Source: Chloroflexi bacterium B3_Chlor
GTDB lineage: Bacteria > Chloroflexota > Anaerolineae > UBA7937 > B3-Chlor
Length of the DNA stretch: 40,576 nucleotides
Direction of reading: 5' to 3'
NCBI GenBank assembly: GCA_005223035.1
Contig: NJBK01000004.1
Span: forward strand, 1-40,576
Part shown: piece by piece, positions 24,950-32,877 of the stretch
Layout: every line of letters begins with the position of its first letter
How positions within the stretch are numbered: position 1 is the first letter of the stretch
The notes under the pieces: model-generated
Told to the model about the DNA's origin: nothing
Seen by the model: only the letters and a program-made list of their open reading frames with translations
Databases searched by the model: none
Position numbers and translations under genes: made by a program

Positions 24950-25741
24950 ATGCCCGAAGCTTTGAGTGGTAATCTGGCCCAGTTGCCGTTGCTGGAGATC
25001 CTGAAGCTGCTGAGTTCTGAGGGCCAGACGGGTCGTCTGTCCCTGTCCAATGGCGCTAGTAAGGGCGAGATCTTCCTGCGGGAGGGCAACGTGGTGCATG
25101 CGGCGAGCGGCGAGCACATATCAGAAGAGGCCGTGTACAGTCTCATGGGCTGGCTGCAGGGGGGTTTTCGCTTCGTTCCCGACGTGGGTGCCCCCGAGGA
25201 ATCGGTGACGACGCCGACGGAGCAGGTGTTGCTGGAGGGCGCTAGGCGGGTACAGCAGTGGGGAGAGATCAAGAAAGTCATCCCTTCCACCGATGTTGTC
25301 TTCAAGCTGTCTCCCGTGGGCGCATCCGGCACGGTGAATCTCGAGGCCTATGAGTGGCAGGTGGTGGCCCGCGTGAACGCGGCGCGGACTGTGGCCCAAA
25401 TAGCGCAGGACTTAGGTGAAGACGAATTCAGAGTGGCCAAGGTGCTCTATCGTCTCGTATCGGCCGGCCTCCTCGAGGTGGGGGAGAAGCCGGAAGCACC
25501 GCTCAGGCCTACCATCAACGGTGGTTTCTTCCGTCGACTAGACGGCGAGTTCACCGAAGTGATGGGGCCATTGGGCCCTGTCATTATCGACGACGAGATT
25601 GCCGCACTGGGCGAGACGCGGGAATCCTTCCCCCGTGACAAGGTGGCTCAGCTGATCGAGCGTGTTAGCGCTGAGATACAGGACGCGGAGAAGAGATCTC
25701 GGTTCCAAGGGATCATGCTGGAGGCAATCAGAAATCTCTGA
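24950..25741 (+). CDS. PATAN (DUF4388) domain protein
   Basis: A 263-residue cytoplasmic protein. Residues 1-100 are a clear DUF4388 domain (LSGNLAQLPLLEILKLLSSE...TGRLSLSN...GEIFLREGNVVHAASGE...SLMGWLQGGFRFVPD). A middle part (about 130-180) has a winged-helix feel (WQVVARVNAARTVAQIAQDL...KVLYRLVSAGLLEV), and the last 60 residues (MGPLGPVIIDDEIAALGE...QLIERVSAEIQDAEKRSRF) resemble a short effector-type domain found at the end of other PATAN proteins. The ribosome site GGAGGTGAGCA ends right at ATG 24950. It probably transmits state through protein contacts; no enzymatic motif is seen. Confidence 0.83.
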   Translation: MPEALSGNLAQLPLLEILKLLSSEGQTGRLSLSNGASKGEIFLREGNVVHAASGEHISEEAVYSLMGWLQGGFRFVPDVGAPEESVTTPTEQVLLEGARRVQQWGEIKKVIPSTDVVFKLSPVGASGTVNLEAYEWQVVARVNAARTVAQIAQDLGEDEFRVAKVLYRLVSAGLLEVGEKPEAPLRPTINGGFFRRLDGEFTEVMGPLGPVIIDDEIAALGETRESFPRDKVAQLIERVSAEIQDAEKRSRFQGIMLEAIRNL

Positions 25742-25821
25742 GGCCTGTCGGCTAGGGATTGTAGTGTCCGCCCGAGTGAGCGTCACGCTACGTAACATAG
25801 CAGAGGGGAGAGGAGAGTGAA

Positions 25822-26622
25822 ATGAGACTCACAATCGCGAGAAAACTGTCCATAGCTTTCGGTGTAGTCTTGGCGCTGATGGTCGCTGTCGCCCTACTGG
25901 GCGTAGTAAGCCTGAATAGGGCAAGCGCCGTTGCCGAGGAGATAACTGAATCGCAGGTTGTTATGCAAGGCCTCGATCGCTCCTTGGAGTACTTGCTGTG
26001 GGAAAGGGTGGAACTTGGGCGTGTTTGGAGCAGGGGAGAGACGGAGCACGTAGCTCGTGCTGAGGAAATCCGCGCAGAGTTCGACGCCGCTTGGCAGGTC
26101 GTACAGACGCACCGCGGGGAGGAATATGCCAGCATGATGGACGCTATCGAGCGTGAGCACGAGCTCTACGGGGGGCTGTTGAAGGAGGCTGCTGCCATAT
26201 TCGAGGCGAATCCCAACGACCTTGCGGCCGTCTTGACCAAGGTTGGGGAGGCCGACGACTTCTTCTACAGGACCCTGGAACCGGCGACTGAGCTGCTGCG
26301 CCAAGAGGAACAGGCCAGGGTGCAACAGACCCAGGCGTCTTTGCGCGCCTCTGTCAATAGGATGGTCGCCGTGGCGACTGCAGCCGGTGTGATTGCCCTG
26401 ATCGCGGGTGCGGCGGCTGCTTACGCCATCAGCCGCGGTATCTCCAGGGCAGCCAGCCAACTCAGCTTGGCGGCCGACAGGATCAGCCGGGGCGATCTGG
26501 ACGTACCGATCGAAGTCAAGACTGGCGACGAGATGGAGACTCTAGCCGAATCGATCGAGCGGATGAGGACCAGCCTCAAGGCGGCCATCGAGCGGATGCG
26601 GAGGCGGCAGGCCGTCGCCTAG
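25822..26622 (+). CDS. Membrane sensor with HAMP domain but no signalling output domain
   Basis: A 266-residue protein built like the front end of a chemoreceptor. Transmembrane helix 1 is at about 10-33, followed by an extracytoplasmic helical sensor (about 34-178, 4HB-like, including ESQVVMQGLDRSLEYLLWERV), helix 2 at about 180-202 (MVAVATAAGVIALIAGAAAAYAI) and a HAMP domain to about 256 (LSLAADRISRGDLDVPIEVKTGDEMETLAESIERMRTSL). It stops 10 residues later, with no MCP signalling, kinase or cyclase domain. Signal must pass to a partner, perhaps the roadblock proteins encoded beside it. GGAGAG stands 6 bases before ATG 25822. Confidence 0.85.
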   Translation: MRLTIARKLSIAFGVVLALMVAVALLGVVSLNRASAVAEEITESQVVMQGLDRSLEYLLWERVELGRVWSRGETEHVARAEEIRAEFDAAWQVVQTHRGEEYASMMDAIEREHELYGGLLKEAAAIFEANPNDLAAVLTKVGEADDFFYRTLEPATELLRQEEQARVQQTQASLRASVNRMVAVATAAGVIALIAGAAAAYAISRGISRAASQLSLAADRISRGDLDVPIEVKTGDEMETLAESIERMRTSLKAAIERMRRRQAVA

Positions 26623-26645
26623 ATGGCTCCGCTAATGACATCACA

Positions 26646-26687
26646 GGGCAGGGAACAGAGAAATGTGGTCTCTCTGTCTCCCTGCCC
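26646..26687 (+). terminator. Long hairpin after the HAMP gene
   Basis: GGGCAGGGA (26646-26654) pairs with TCCCTGCCC (26679-26687) and ACAGAGA with TCTCTGT, with one bulged C and a 9-base loop. No T tract follows, so factor-independent termination is uncertain. Confidence 0.45.
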
Positions 26688-26731
26688 CGCCACAGCAGAC
26701 AGTGCGAGATCATGGGAAAGGGGCTGTCACC

Positions 26732-26977
26732 ATGGCAGGGAGCACGGGGATGAATAGTCGCTCCGAACCACTCGCCAGGGTGATTGACGAGATCGAGTAC
26801 ATCCTGTCCCACCTGTTGCAGAAATCGAAGGCAACGTGCGTTCTATTGGCCGACATCAGCGGTCAGTTGATCGGCTCTGCAGGAGAGATATCTCAGCTCG
26901 ATCCTGGCGCGGTGTCGGCTTTGTCAGCCAGCGACATCTCCGCCACGGCCGGCGTTCTCTCCTACCCCGTTCACTGA
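26732..26977 (+). pseudogene. Truncated roadblock/LC7 domain gene
   Basis: From ATG 26732 (AAAGGGG 10 bases upstream) the frame gives 81 residues. LARVIDEIEYILSHLLQKSKATCVLLADISGQLIGSAGE followed by LDPGAVSALSASDISATA is the first half of a roadblock domain of the kind that follows HAMP proteins in such operons. The sequence then turns into GVLSYPVH and stops, losing the second half. The next 190 bases show no continuation in any frame, so a deletion is likely rather than a single frameshift. A short product may still be made. Confidence 0.6.
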
Positions 26978-27083
26978 CTCACGCCCGCGTGCCTCCCTCC
27001 CCACAACGAGTTGAGACTTGGCCTGCCATCGCGCCATAACTGGTTGCCAAGGACACGTGCAGTTTGCCACCATTGTGGTGAGC

Positions 27084-27112
27084 TTGACCGTGCTGCCCGG
27101 CTATGCTATAAT
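27084..27112 (+). promoter_or_regulatory. Promoter in front of decayed receiver module, copy 1
   Basis: TTGACC (27084-27089), 17-base spacer, consensus TATAAT (27107-27112). It aligns with the weaker promoter 34291-34319 of copy 2. Confidence 0.7.
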
Positions 27113-27164
27113 ACTGAATCCTACGTCTCTTGGAGAAGCGACGGACTCCTTTGGAGAGGTGATC

Positions 27165-27818
27165 ATGGCGTGCGATGAAGCGTCTGCCGGTCCGAGCAGG
27201 AGATTTGTGCTAGTTGAGGACGGCCCTCATCGCATTCCCCTGATGAAGGCAGTATTGCCCCAGAACCCGACCCTCCCACTGAGATCGAAGCGCTAGACAC
27301 GCCTGGCGTGGCCGTGAGGCTGGCTGAACGGCAACCCTATGATCTAATCATGGGGGACTATGACCTGCCGGAGGTAGACGGCCTGGAGTTGCCGGAGCAG
27401 ATTGTGGCCACACGCTATCAGATTCCTGCGCTCACGGTGACTGGTCAGGGCGGTGAAGAAGCAGCCGTACTGGCGACGATGGCATTAGCCTATGACCACA
27501 TAGTCAAGTCCGCCGATTATCCTCGACGTCTGGCGACAGTGGTGGAGGGCGCTCGGTGCGGTTCTAGAGGCACTGGGACTGGAAACGGGGGCCATCCATC
27601 TTCTTCATGAGAAGAGTCAAACGCCGATCTTCAGAACCGGTCGAGGCAGTCTGGCGGATGCAGGGGATGCCCCCTTAGCGCGGGGACGATTGACAGGATC
27701 GAGGACATGGCCGCGTGCACAACAGGTTGAATACTTCCAGGTACGTGGCGAAGGGCCAGAGGCAGGACAATTACCAACGGCACTCAGCGGGTCGCAACCA
27801 GCGAGAGAAGTTTCGTGA
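27165..27818 (+). pseudogene. Decayed receiver-GAF module, copy 1
   Basis: ATG 27165 has a proper ribosome site (GGAGAGG, 27153-27159). The frame begins a receiver domain (SRRFVLVEDGPHRIPLMKAV), then shifts near 27270-27300; the next frame carries the rest (AERQPYDLIMGDYDLPEVDGLEL, ALTVTGQGGEEAAVLATMA, HIVKSADYPRRLATVVEGA). A further frame from about 27550 encodes a GAF start (AVLEALGLETGAIHLLHEK) matching the kinase at 34745 (AVLEALELEAGAIYLLDEK), ending at TGA 27816-27818. About 50 residues between receiver and GAF are missing relative to that kinase. This was a receiver-kinase fusion like copy 2 and is now broken by at least two lesions. Sequencing error is possible but would need several independent errors. 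Confidence 0.75.
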
Positions 27819-27890
27819 TCTCGACCGCTATTCTCACGGAGACGCAAGATAAAAGACGAGAACAAGACAGGAAGCCGGCTACAGGATGAA

Positions 27891-30800
27891 TTGACAGCGT
27901 TGCGCCAGCGGGTTGCTGAATTGGAAGGACTGCAAGAGGAGCACAGGCGGGCGGAGGAGGCAGCCAAAGTTCACTTTGCAGAACTCAATCAGATATTCGA
28001 CACCGCCGCTGACGGGATGCGAGTGATTGACAAAGACTTCACCGTGCTTCGAATCAATGAGACGTTTTCGAACCTAGCGGGCACAAGTAAGGATGAAGCC
28101 GTGGGCGCGAAGTGCTATGAGACGTTCCCCGGCTCCTCATGTCATACGCCAAGTTGTCCTCTGACCCGCATACTTGGCGGTGAGGAACGTGTTGAGTGTG
28201 ATGTGGAGAAGGAACGGAAGGGCGGCGTCAGAATCCCTTGCATTGTGACGGCAACCCGCTTTCGGGGGCGTGATGGCCAATTGAAGGGCATTGTGGAGAA
28301 TTTCAAGGACATCACCGAGCGGAAGCTGGCGGAGGAGGAGATTCGCCGACGAAATGAGGAACTGGTGGCCCTTAACGCGATCGCGGAAACCGTGAGCCAG
28401 TCTCTGGACTTGACCGATACCTTGGAAGGTGCCCTGGACAAGGTACTGGAGATCATGCGAGTCGAGGCCGGAGGCATATGTCTGGCTGACGAGGCCAGGC
28501 AAAGGGTGACCTTGAGGGCCCACCGTGGAGTGTCTGAGGAGTTCGCGAGGGAGGTGGGGGATCTCGAAATCGACGAAGAAACCGTGCGGCGGGTGGAGGA
28601 ACTCGGCAGAGCCGGAAAGATCATCTTGGTGAGCGAGTTACTCCTGAGAGACAGAACACTTCTCAAGGCGCTGACAAGGGCAATTGCCCGGGAGAAGTTG
28701 CGCTCGTATGTCCAGGTGCTGATCCGCATCAAGGGATCTCCCATAGGCCTGTTGGTCGTGGCGAGCCGTGACGGGCGCCAGTTCACCGCTCAGGAGGAGG
28801 AACTGCTATCCACAATAGCCAACCAGATCGGCGTGGGCATCGAGAACGCCAGGTTGTACGAGGAGACCAAGCGCAGGGCAGGGGAATTGGCCGCGCTCTA
28901 CGATGTCTCGCTTGAGGTGGCTACCCAGCTGGAGGTTCCCACTCTGCTGCAAACCGTAGTCCAGCGAGCTATAGCCTTGCTGGGAGGGGACGGCGGCGGT
29001 TTTTATCTCTACGACGAGGAGAGGCGAGAACTGGAGCTCTTCGCGGCCGAGGGCTTCGCCGGGTGCCGCCTGGGAGATACGCTGACCCTGGGCGAGGGGG
29101 CAAGCGGAAAGGCAGCCCAGGGTGGAGAGCCGCTAGTGGTGATGGACTACGCCAGATGGGAGGGCAGGTCTTCCCAGTTTGCCGACCAACCCACCCGCAA
29201 CTTGGTGGCTGTCCCTGTCACGCGAGCCGACGCACTTCTGGGAGTCCTGTATGTTTATGACCTGGATCTGGAGAGGAGATTCGATGAGGGAGACGTCCGC
29301 CTGGCCACTCTCTTCGCCAACTACGCGTCTGTCGCTATCGAGAACGCCAGGTTGTACGAGGAGACCAAGCGCAGGGCAGGGGAATTGGCCGCGCTCTATG
29401 ATGTTTCGCTGGAACTGACCGGGCAACTGGACTTGCGGTCGGTGCTGAATGCCCTCGCGCAGCGAGCAATCGACCTGCTGGGCGGACTGGCCGGAGGCCT
29501 CTACCTGTACGATCCACAGAGGCAGGATCTGGAACTCATCGCCGGCCGGTTCCTGCACAGGGACTACACGGGTCTCAGACTGTCAATGGGCGAGGGCGCG
29601 TGCGGCAAGGTGGCCCAGAGCGGAGAGCCTCTGGTGGTGACGGGCTACCATGAATGGGACGGGAGGTCATCCCAGTTCGATGAAGGACAAGAGTTCAACG
29701 TCTTGGCCGTCCCCATCAAGCGAGGAGAAACACTCCTCGGAGCTCTGTATTTCAATTCCCCCGATCCGCAGGGCAGTTTCGACGAGGCAGACATCCGCTT
29801 GGCCACTCTCTTAGCCAATCAGGCAGCCATCGCCATCGAGAACGCTCGACTCTTTGACCAACTGGAACGCAGGATCAAGCAACTGGCTGCCCTGCACGAA
29901 GTCTCCCTCGATGTGATCGCCACGACGGACTTTTCGGAGGCCCTGCCAACCATCATGCAGAAAGCTGCCCAGTTGCTCGATGCTCATGGGGGAGGCATAT
30001 ACCTATCCGACTCCGCGACACGGCAACTGGAGTGGAGAGTCGGCTACGGGTACGAGAAGGACTACACGGGCATGAGACTTGCCTTGGGTGAGGGGCTTGC
30101 AGGGAGGATTGCGCAGAGCAAAGAGCCTCTGTTGGTGGACGACTATAGCAATTGGGATGGACGATCGCCTCAGTGGGAGGATGAGCCAATTGTGGCCGCT
30201 CTCGGAGTGCCCCTAAAGCGAGGTGACCGGCTACTGGGTGTCCTCTTCGTCGACCGTTGGGTACCCGGTTCCTTCGATGAAAACGATCTGCAATTGGCGA
30301 CCCTGTTCGCTAACCAAGCGGCAATCGCCATCGATAACGCACGGCTGTACGAAGAGAGAACGCGCAGAGCAGAAGAATTGGCGACTCTCTACGACATGTC
30401 TCTGAAAGTGGCTGGCAAGACCGAGTTGTCCGAGGTGCTACCCAGGGTCGCATACGAGGCTGCGCAGCTTCTCGCCGCCGACGTAGCCGGCATAGACTTG
30501 TTCGACTCTCAGGCGCAGGAACTGGAGTTGAGAGTCAGTTTCGGATACGAGAAGGACTATGCCGGAACAAGACTTGTCTTGGGCGAAGGTCTTGCTGGGA
30601 AGGTCGCCCAGAGCAAAGAGCCTATGATGGTCGACGACTACTCGGGTTGGGAAGGACGGTCACCTCAGTGGGATGAGGAAAAGCTGCGATCCGCGCTAGC
30701 GGTGCCTTTGCTGCTGGGTGATCAGTTTCTCGGCGTGCTATTCTTAGGTCGGCAGGTACCGAGGCCTTTCGACGACAATGACCTGCAGTTGGCGACTCTC

Positions 30801-31544
30801 TTCGCCAACCAGACTGCAGTCGCTATCGAGAACGCCCGGCTCGTAGAAGAAATCACCAGCCATGGCAAGGATCTACAACTGCTGTCAGCCCAGCTCATCC
30901 GTGCCCAGGAGGAGGAACGCAAGAGGATCTCCCAGGAGCTACACGACGAGATGGGTCAGGCCTTGACGGCCATGAGCATCAACTTGGCGGCCATCGAGAA
31001 GGAACTGTCTCCAGATCTTGCGTCCGCGCTCGGACAGAGACTGGCCGAGACAAACGGGCTCATCGCACAGACCTTGGATCAGATGCGCGATTTGGCCCTG
31101 GACCTGCGGCCATCGATGTTGGACGATCTCGGTCTGGTGCCCACTCTGCGCTGGTACCTGAAGAGATACGCCGAAAGACTAGGTGTTGATGTGGAGTTCG
31201 AGGCCATTGATCTTGAGGACAGGTTACCTGCAGAGATGGAAACGGTGCTCTACCGCACCGTGCAGGAGGCTTTGACCAACGTCGCCAGACATGCGCATGC
31301 CAGCAGGGTGGATGTGCGCCTCAAGCGTGGGGACTCTACAGTCACCGTCTCAATCGAAGATGACGGCCAGGGCTTTGAGGTAGAGAAGGTTGGAGAGCGC
31401 GAACTGCAACAGCGAGGGGCAGGCCTCTTGGGTATACGAGAAAGAGTGGCCTCGCTGGGGGGCAGTTTCAGCATCCACTCGGCTGAAGGGCAGGGAACCC
31501 AGTTGTCCATCGAGATACCACTTCAACGGAGTCGTCCAAAGTGA
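27891..31544 (+). CDS. NarL-family sensor histidine kinase: PAS plus five GAF domains
   Basis: A 1217-residue soluble kinase with no membrane segment. Order: coiled start (LRQRVAELEGL), PAS (about 31-142, with Cys75, Cys84, Cys89), GAF1 (163-320), GAF2 (336-485), GAF3 (502-650), GAF4 (664-810), GAF5 (827-983), then the dimerisation/phospho-acceptor HisKA_3 region (EERKRISQELHDEMGQALTAM, His about 1018) and an HATPase_c domain (EALTNVARHAHA, DDGQGF, GAGLLGIRERV). The frame is open upstream: codons from ATA 27849 encode KDENKTGSRLQDE, which looks like a natural start of this protein type, and GGAG (27838-27841) is 7 bases before that ATA. TTG 27891 is used here as the first conventional start. 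The stop overlaps the next start (GTGA), so the NarL regulator is its partner. GAF linkers contain a 62-base exact repeat. Confidence 0.92.
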   Translation: MTALRQRVAELEGLQEEHRRAEEAAKVHFAELNQIFDTAADGMRVIDKDFTVLRINETFSNLAGTSKDEAVGAKCYETFPGSSCHTPSCPLTRILGGEERVECDVEKERKGGVRIPCIVTATRFRGRDGQLKGIVENFKDITERKLAEEEIRRRNEELVALNAIAETVSQSLDLTDTLEGALDKVLEIMRVEAGGICLADEARQRVTLRAHRGVSEEFAREVGDLEIDEETVRRVEELGRAGKIILVSELLLRDRTLLKALTRAIAREKLRSYVQVLIRIKGSPIGLLVVASRDGRQFTAQEEELLSTIANQIGVGIENARLYEETKRRAGELAALYDVSLEVATQLEVPTLLQTVVQRAIALLGGDGGGFYLYDEERRELELFAAEGFAGCRLGDTLTLGEGASGKAAQGGEPLVVMDYARWEGRSSQFADQPTRNLVAVPVTRADALLGVLYVYDLDLERRFDEGDVRLATLFANYASVAIENARLYEETKRRAGELAALYDVSLELTGQLDLRSVLNALAQRAIDLLGGLAGGLYLYDPQRQDLELIAGRFLHRDYTGLRLSMGEGACGKVAQSGEPLVVTGYHEWDGRSSQFDEGQEFNVLAVPIKRGETLLGALYFNSPDPQGSFDEADIRLATLLANQAAIAIENARLFDQLERRIKQLAALHEVSLDVIATTDFSEALPTIMQKAAQLLDAHGGGIYLSDSATRQLEWRVGYGYEKDYTGMRLALGEGLAGRIAQSKEPLLVDDYSNWDGRSPQWEDEPIVAALGVPLKRGDRLLGVLFVDRWVPGSFDENDLQLATLFANQAAIAIDNARLYEERTRRAEELATLYDMSLKVAGKTELSEVLPRVAYEAAQLLAADVAGIDLFDSQAQELELRVSFGYEKDYAGTRLVLGEGLAGKVAQSKEPMMVDDYSGWEGRSPQWDEEKLRSALAVPLLLGDQFLGVLFLGRQVPRPFDDNDLQLATLFANQTAVAIENARLVEEITSHGKDLQLLSAQLIRAQEEERKRISQELHDEMGQALTAMSINLAAIEKELSPDLASALGQRLAETNGLIAQTLDQMRDLALDLRPSMLDDLGLVPTLRWYLKRYAERLGVDVEFEAIDLEDRLPAEMETVLYRTVQEALTNVARHAHASRVDVRLKRGDSTVTVSIEDDGQGFEVEKVGERELQQRGAGLLGIRERVASLGGSFSIHSAEGQGTQLSIEIPLQRSRPK
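28839..28900 (+). repeat. 62-base direct repeat, copy 1 (second copy 29337-29398)
   Basis: The two copies are identical over 62 bases and lie 498 bases apart. They encode the linker helix IENARLYEETKRRAGELAAL between GAF domains. Exact identity over flanks that have diverged points to recent duplication or gene conversion of a GAF unit. Confidence 0.9.
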
Positions 31545-32200
31545 ACAGGATAAGAGTGCTGCTGGCTGAGGATCACACCATTGTTCGCAAGGGGCTTCGC
31601 TCGCTCCTGGATGCGGAGGCCGGTATAGAGGTGGTGGGGGAGGCGAGAGACGGAAGAGACGCCGTTCGGAAGGTTCAACTCTTGAGCCCCGACGTCGTGG
31701 TGATGGATATCGCCATGCCTGGTCTCAACGGCCTGGAGGGGACCCGTCAAATCAGGAAGCGGTTTCCTGAGGTCAAGGTTCTAATTCTGACCATGCACAC
31801 CGATGAGGAGTATGTCCTTCAGGTCTTGGCGGCCGGGGCCTCAGGATACGTGGTCAAGCAAGCAGCGCCCAGGGAGTTGGTATCTGCGATCCAGGCGGTC
31901 CACCAGGGTGATTCCTTCCTCAGCCCCTCGATATCCAGGAAGGTCGTGGAGGCTTACATCCGGCAGGCCGAAGCCATGGCAGAGGAAGACAGCTACCGCA
32001 GACTCACCGAGCGCGAGCGAGAGGTCTTACAACTGATCGCCGAGGGTCACTCGACCAGGGAGATCAGTCAGCTCCTGTACATCAGTGTCAAGACGGTTGA
32101 GACCCACAGAGCCCATTTGATGGACAAACTCGATATCCACAGCATTGCCGAGCTCACCCAGTACGCCATCCGCAAGGGGGTGATAAGCCTAGGCCAGTAG
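31541..32200 (+). CDS. NarL/FixJ-family response regulator
   Basis: A 219-residue transcription factor. The receiver (residues 3-120) has Glu10-Asp11, phospho-acceptor Asp56 (VVVMDIAMPGLNG), Thr in ILTMHTD and Lys in VVKQAA. The C-terminal LuxR-type helix-turn-helix (about 152-210) reads LTEREREVLQLIAEGHSTRE..QLLYISVKTVETHRAHLMDKL. GTG 31541 overlaps the kinase stop by 4 bases, so it is the cognate partner of the multi-GAF kinase. A terminator at 32275 closes this unit. Confidence 0.95.
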   Translation: MNRIRVLLAEDHTIVRKGLRSLLDAEAGIEVVGEARDGRDAVRKVQLLSPDVVVMDIAMPGLNGLEGTRQIRKRFPEVKVLILTMHTDEEYVLQVLAAGASGYVVKQAAPRELVSAIQAVHQGDSFLSPSISRKVVEAYIRQAEAMAEEDSYRRLTEREREVLQLIAEGHSTREISQLLYISVKTVETHRAHLMDKLDIHSIAELTQYAIRKGVISLGQ

Positions 32201-32274
32201 CGATACCCGATCTTGAAAGCGACAGCCTGCACGGGGATGGCGCTTACTTCCCCTCGATACCGGTAACTCCCATG

Positions 32275-32304
32275 AAAAGACCCTGACTGAAATAGGGTCT
32301 TTTT
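32275..32304 (+). terminator. Intrinsic terminator after the kinase/NarL pair
   Basis: Stem AAAGACCCT/AGGGTCTTT (32276-32284 with 32294-32302), 9-base loop, T-rich tail TTTTTCTTTG. Confidence 0.82.
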
Positions 32305-32409
32305 CTTTGTGAATTCAGGTTTCTCCTGATAGACGGGACTGTCCGTTTTCCGTTATGTATAGAGGAGCATGATGTCTCTATGTTCGCCAAGCCAAACAGG
32401 GAGGGAACT

Positions 32410-32877
32410 ATGCAGATAGCCAGGACGCTGGTTGTAGATGACGACGCTGGCTTTCGGCGTCGTGTGAGACAGTTCCTCGCATCTGAGCCGAGCATTGAGG
32501 TGATCGGAGAGGCGGCCGATGGTCAGGAAGCCATACTCAAGGCCAGAGAACTCAAGCCAGATGTGGTTCTCATGGATGTAAGGATGCCAGGCACGAATGG
32601 AGTAGACGCCACGCGCCTGATCAACGACGAAATGCCGCGGATCAAGGTTATCGTGCTATCCCTTTACGACGTTGACGAGTACAGGCAGGCGGCAACTGCC
32701 AGCGGGGCCAGTGCCTACGTGCCGAAGAAATCGCTGGTCGACGAGCTGGTGCCGACTATTCAGCGCATTTGGAGAATACGGAGATCCATGACCTTCAGCC
32801 GACGCGAGAGTGACGGAGAGATGAGAATTGGACGACAAGGCCATCAGCATTCTGCTCATAGAGGACAACCCCGATGA
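32410..32877 (+). CDS. Single-domain response regulator (receiver only)
   Basis: A 155-residue protein. The receiver covers residues 4-123: Asp10-Asp11-Asp12, phospho-acceptor Asp56 ([13 protein letters not shown]), VIVLSLYD and Lys in [10 protein letters not shown]. There is no DNA-binding domain; the remaining 30 residues are basic and unstructured. The last 50 bases overlap the next gene in another frame, so the tail may simply be a by-product of that overlap. ATG 32410 follows GGGAGGG closely and replaces ATG 32380, which lacks a ribosome site. It could serve as a phosphate relay or a competitor for the kinases around it. Confidence 0.82.
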   Translation: MQIARTLVVDDDAGFRRRVRQFLASEPSIEVIGEAADGQEAILKARELKPDVVLMDVRMPGTNGVDATRLINDEMPRIKVIVLSLYDVDEYRQAATASGASAYVPKKSLVDELVPTIQRIWRIRRSMTFSRRESDGEMRIGRQGHQHSAHRGQPR

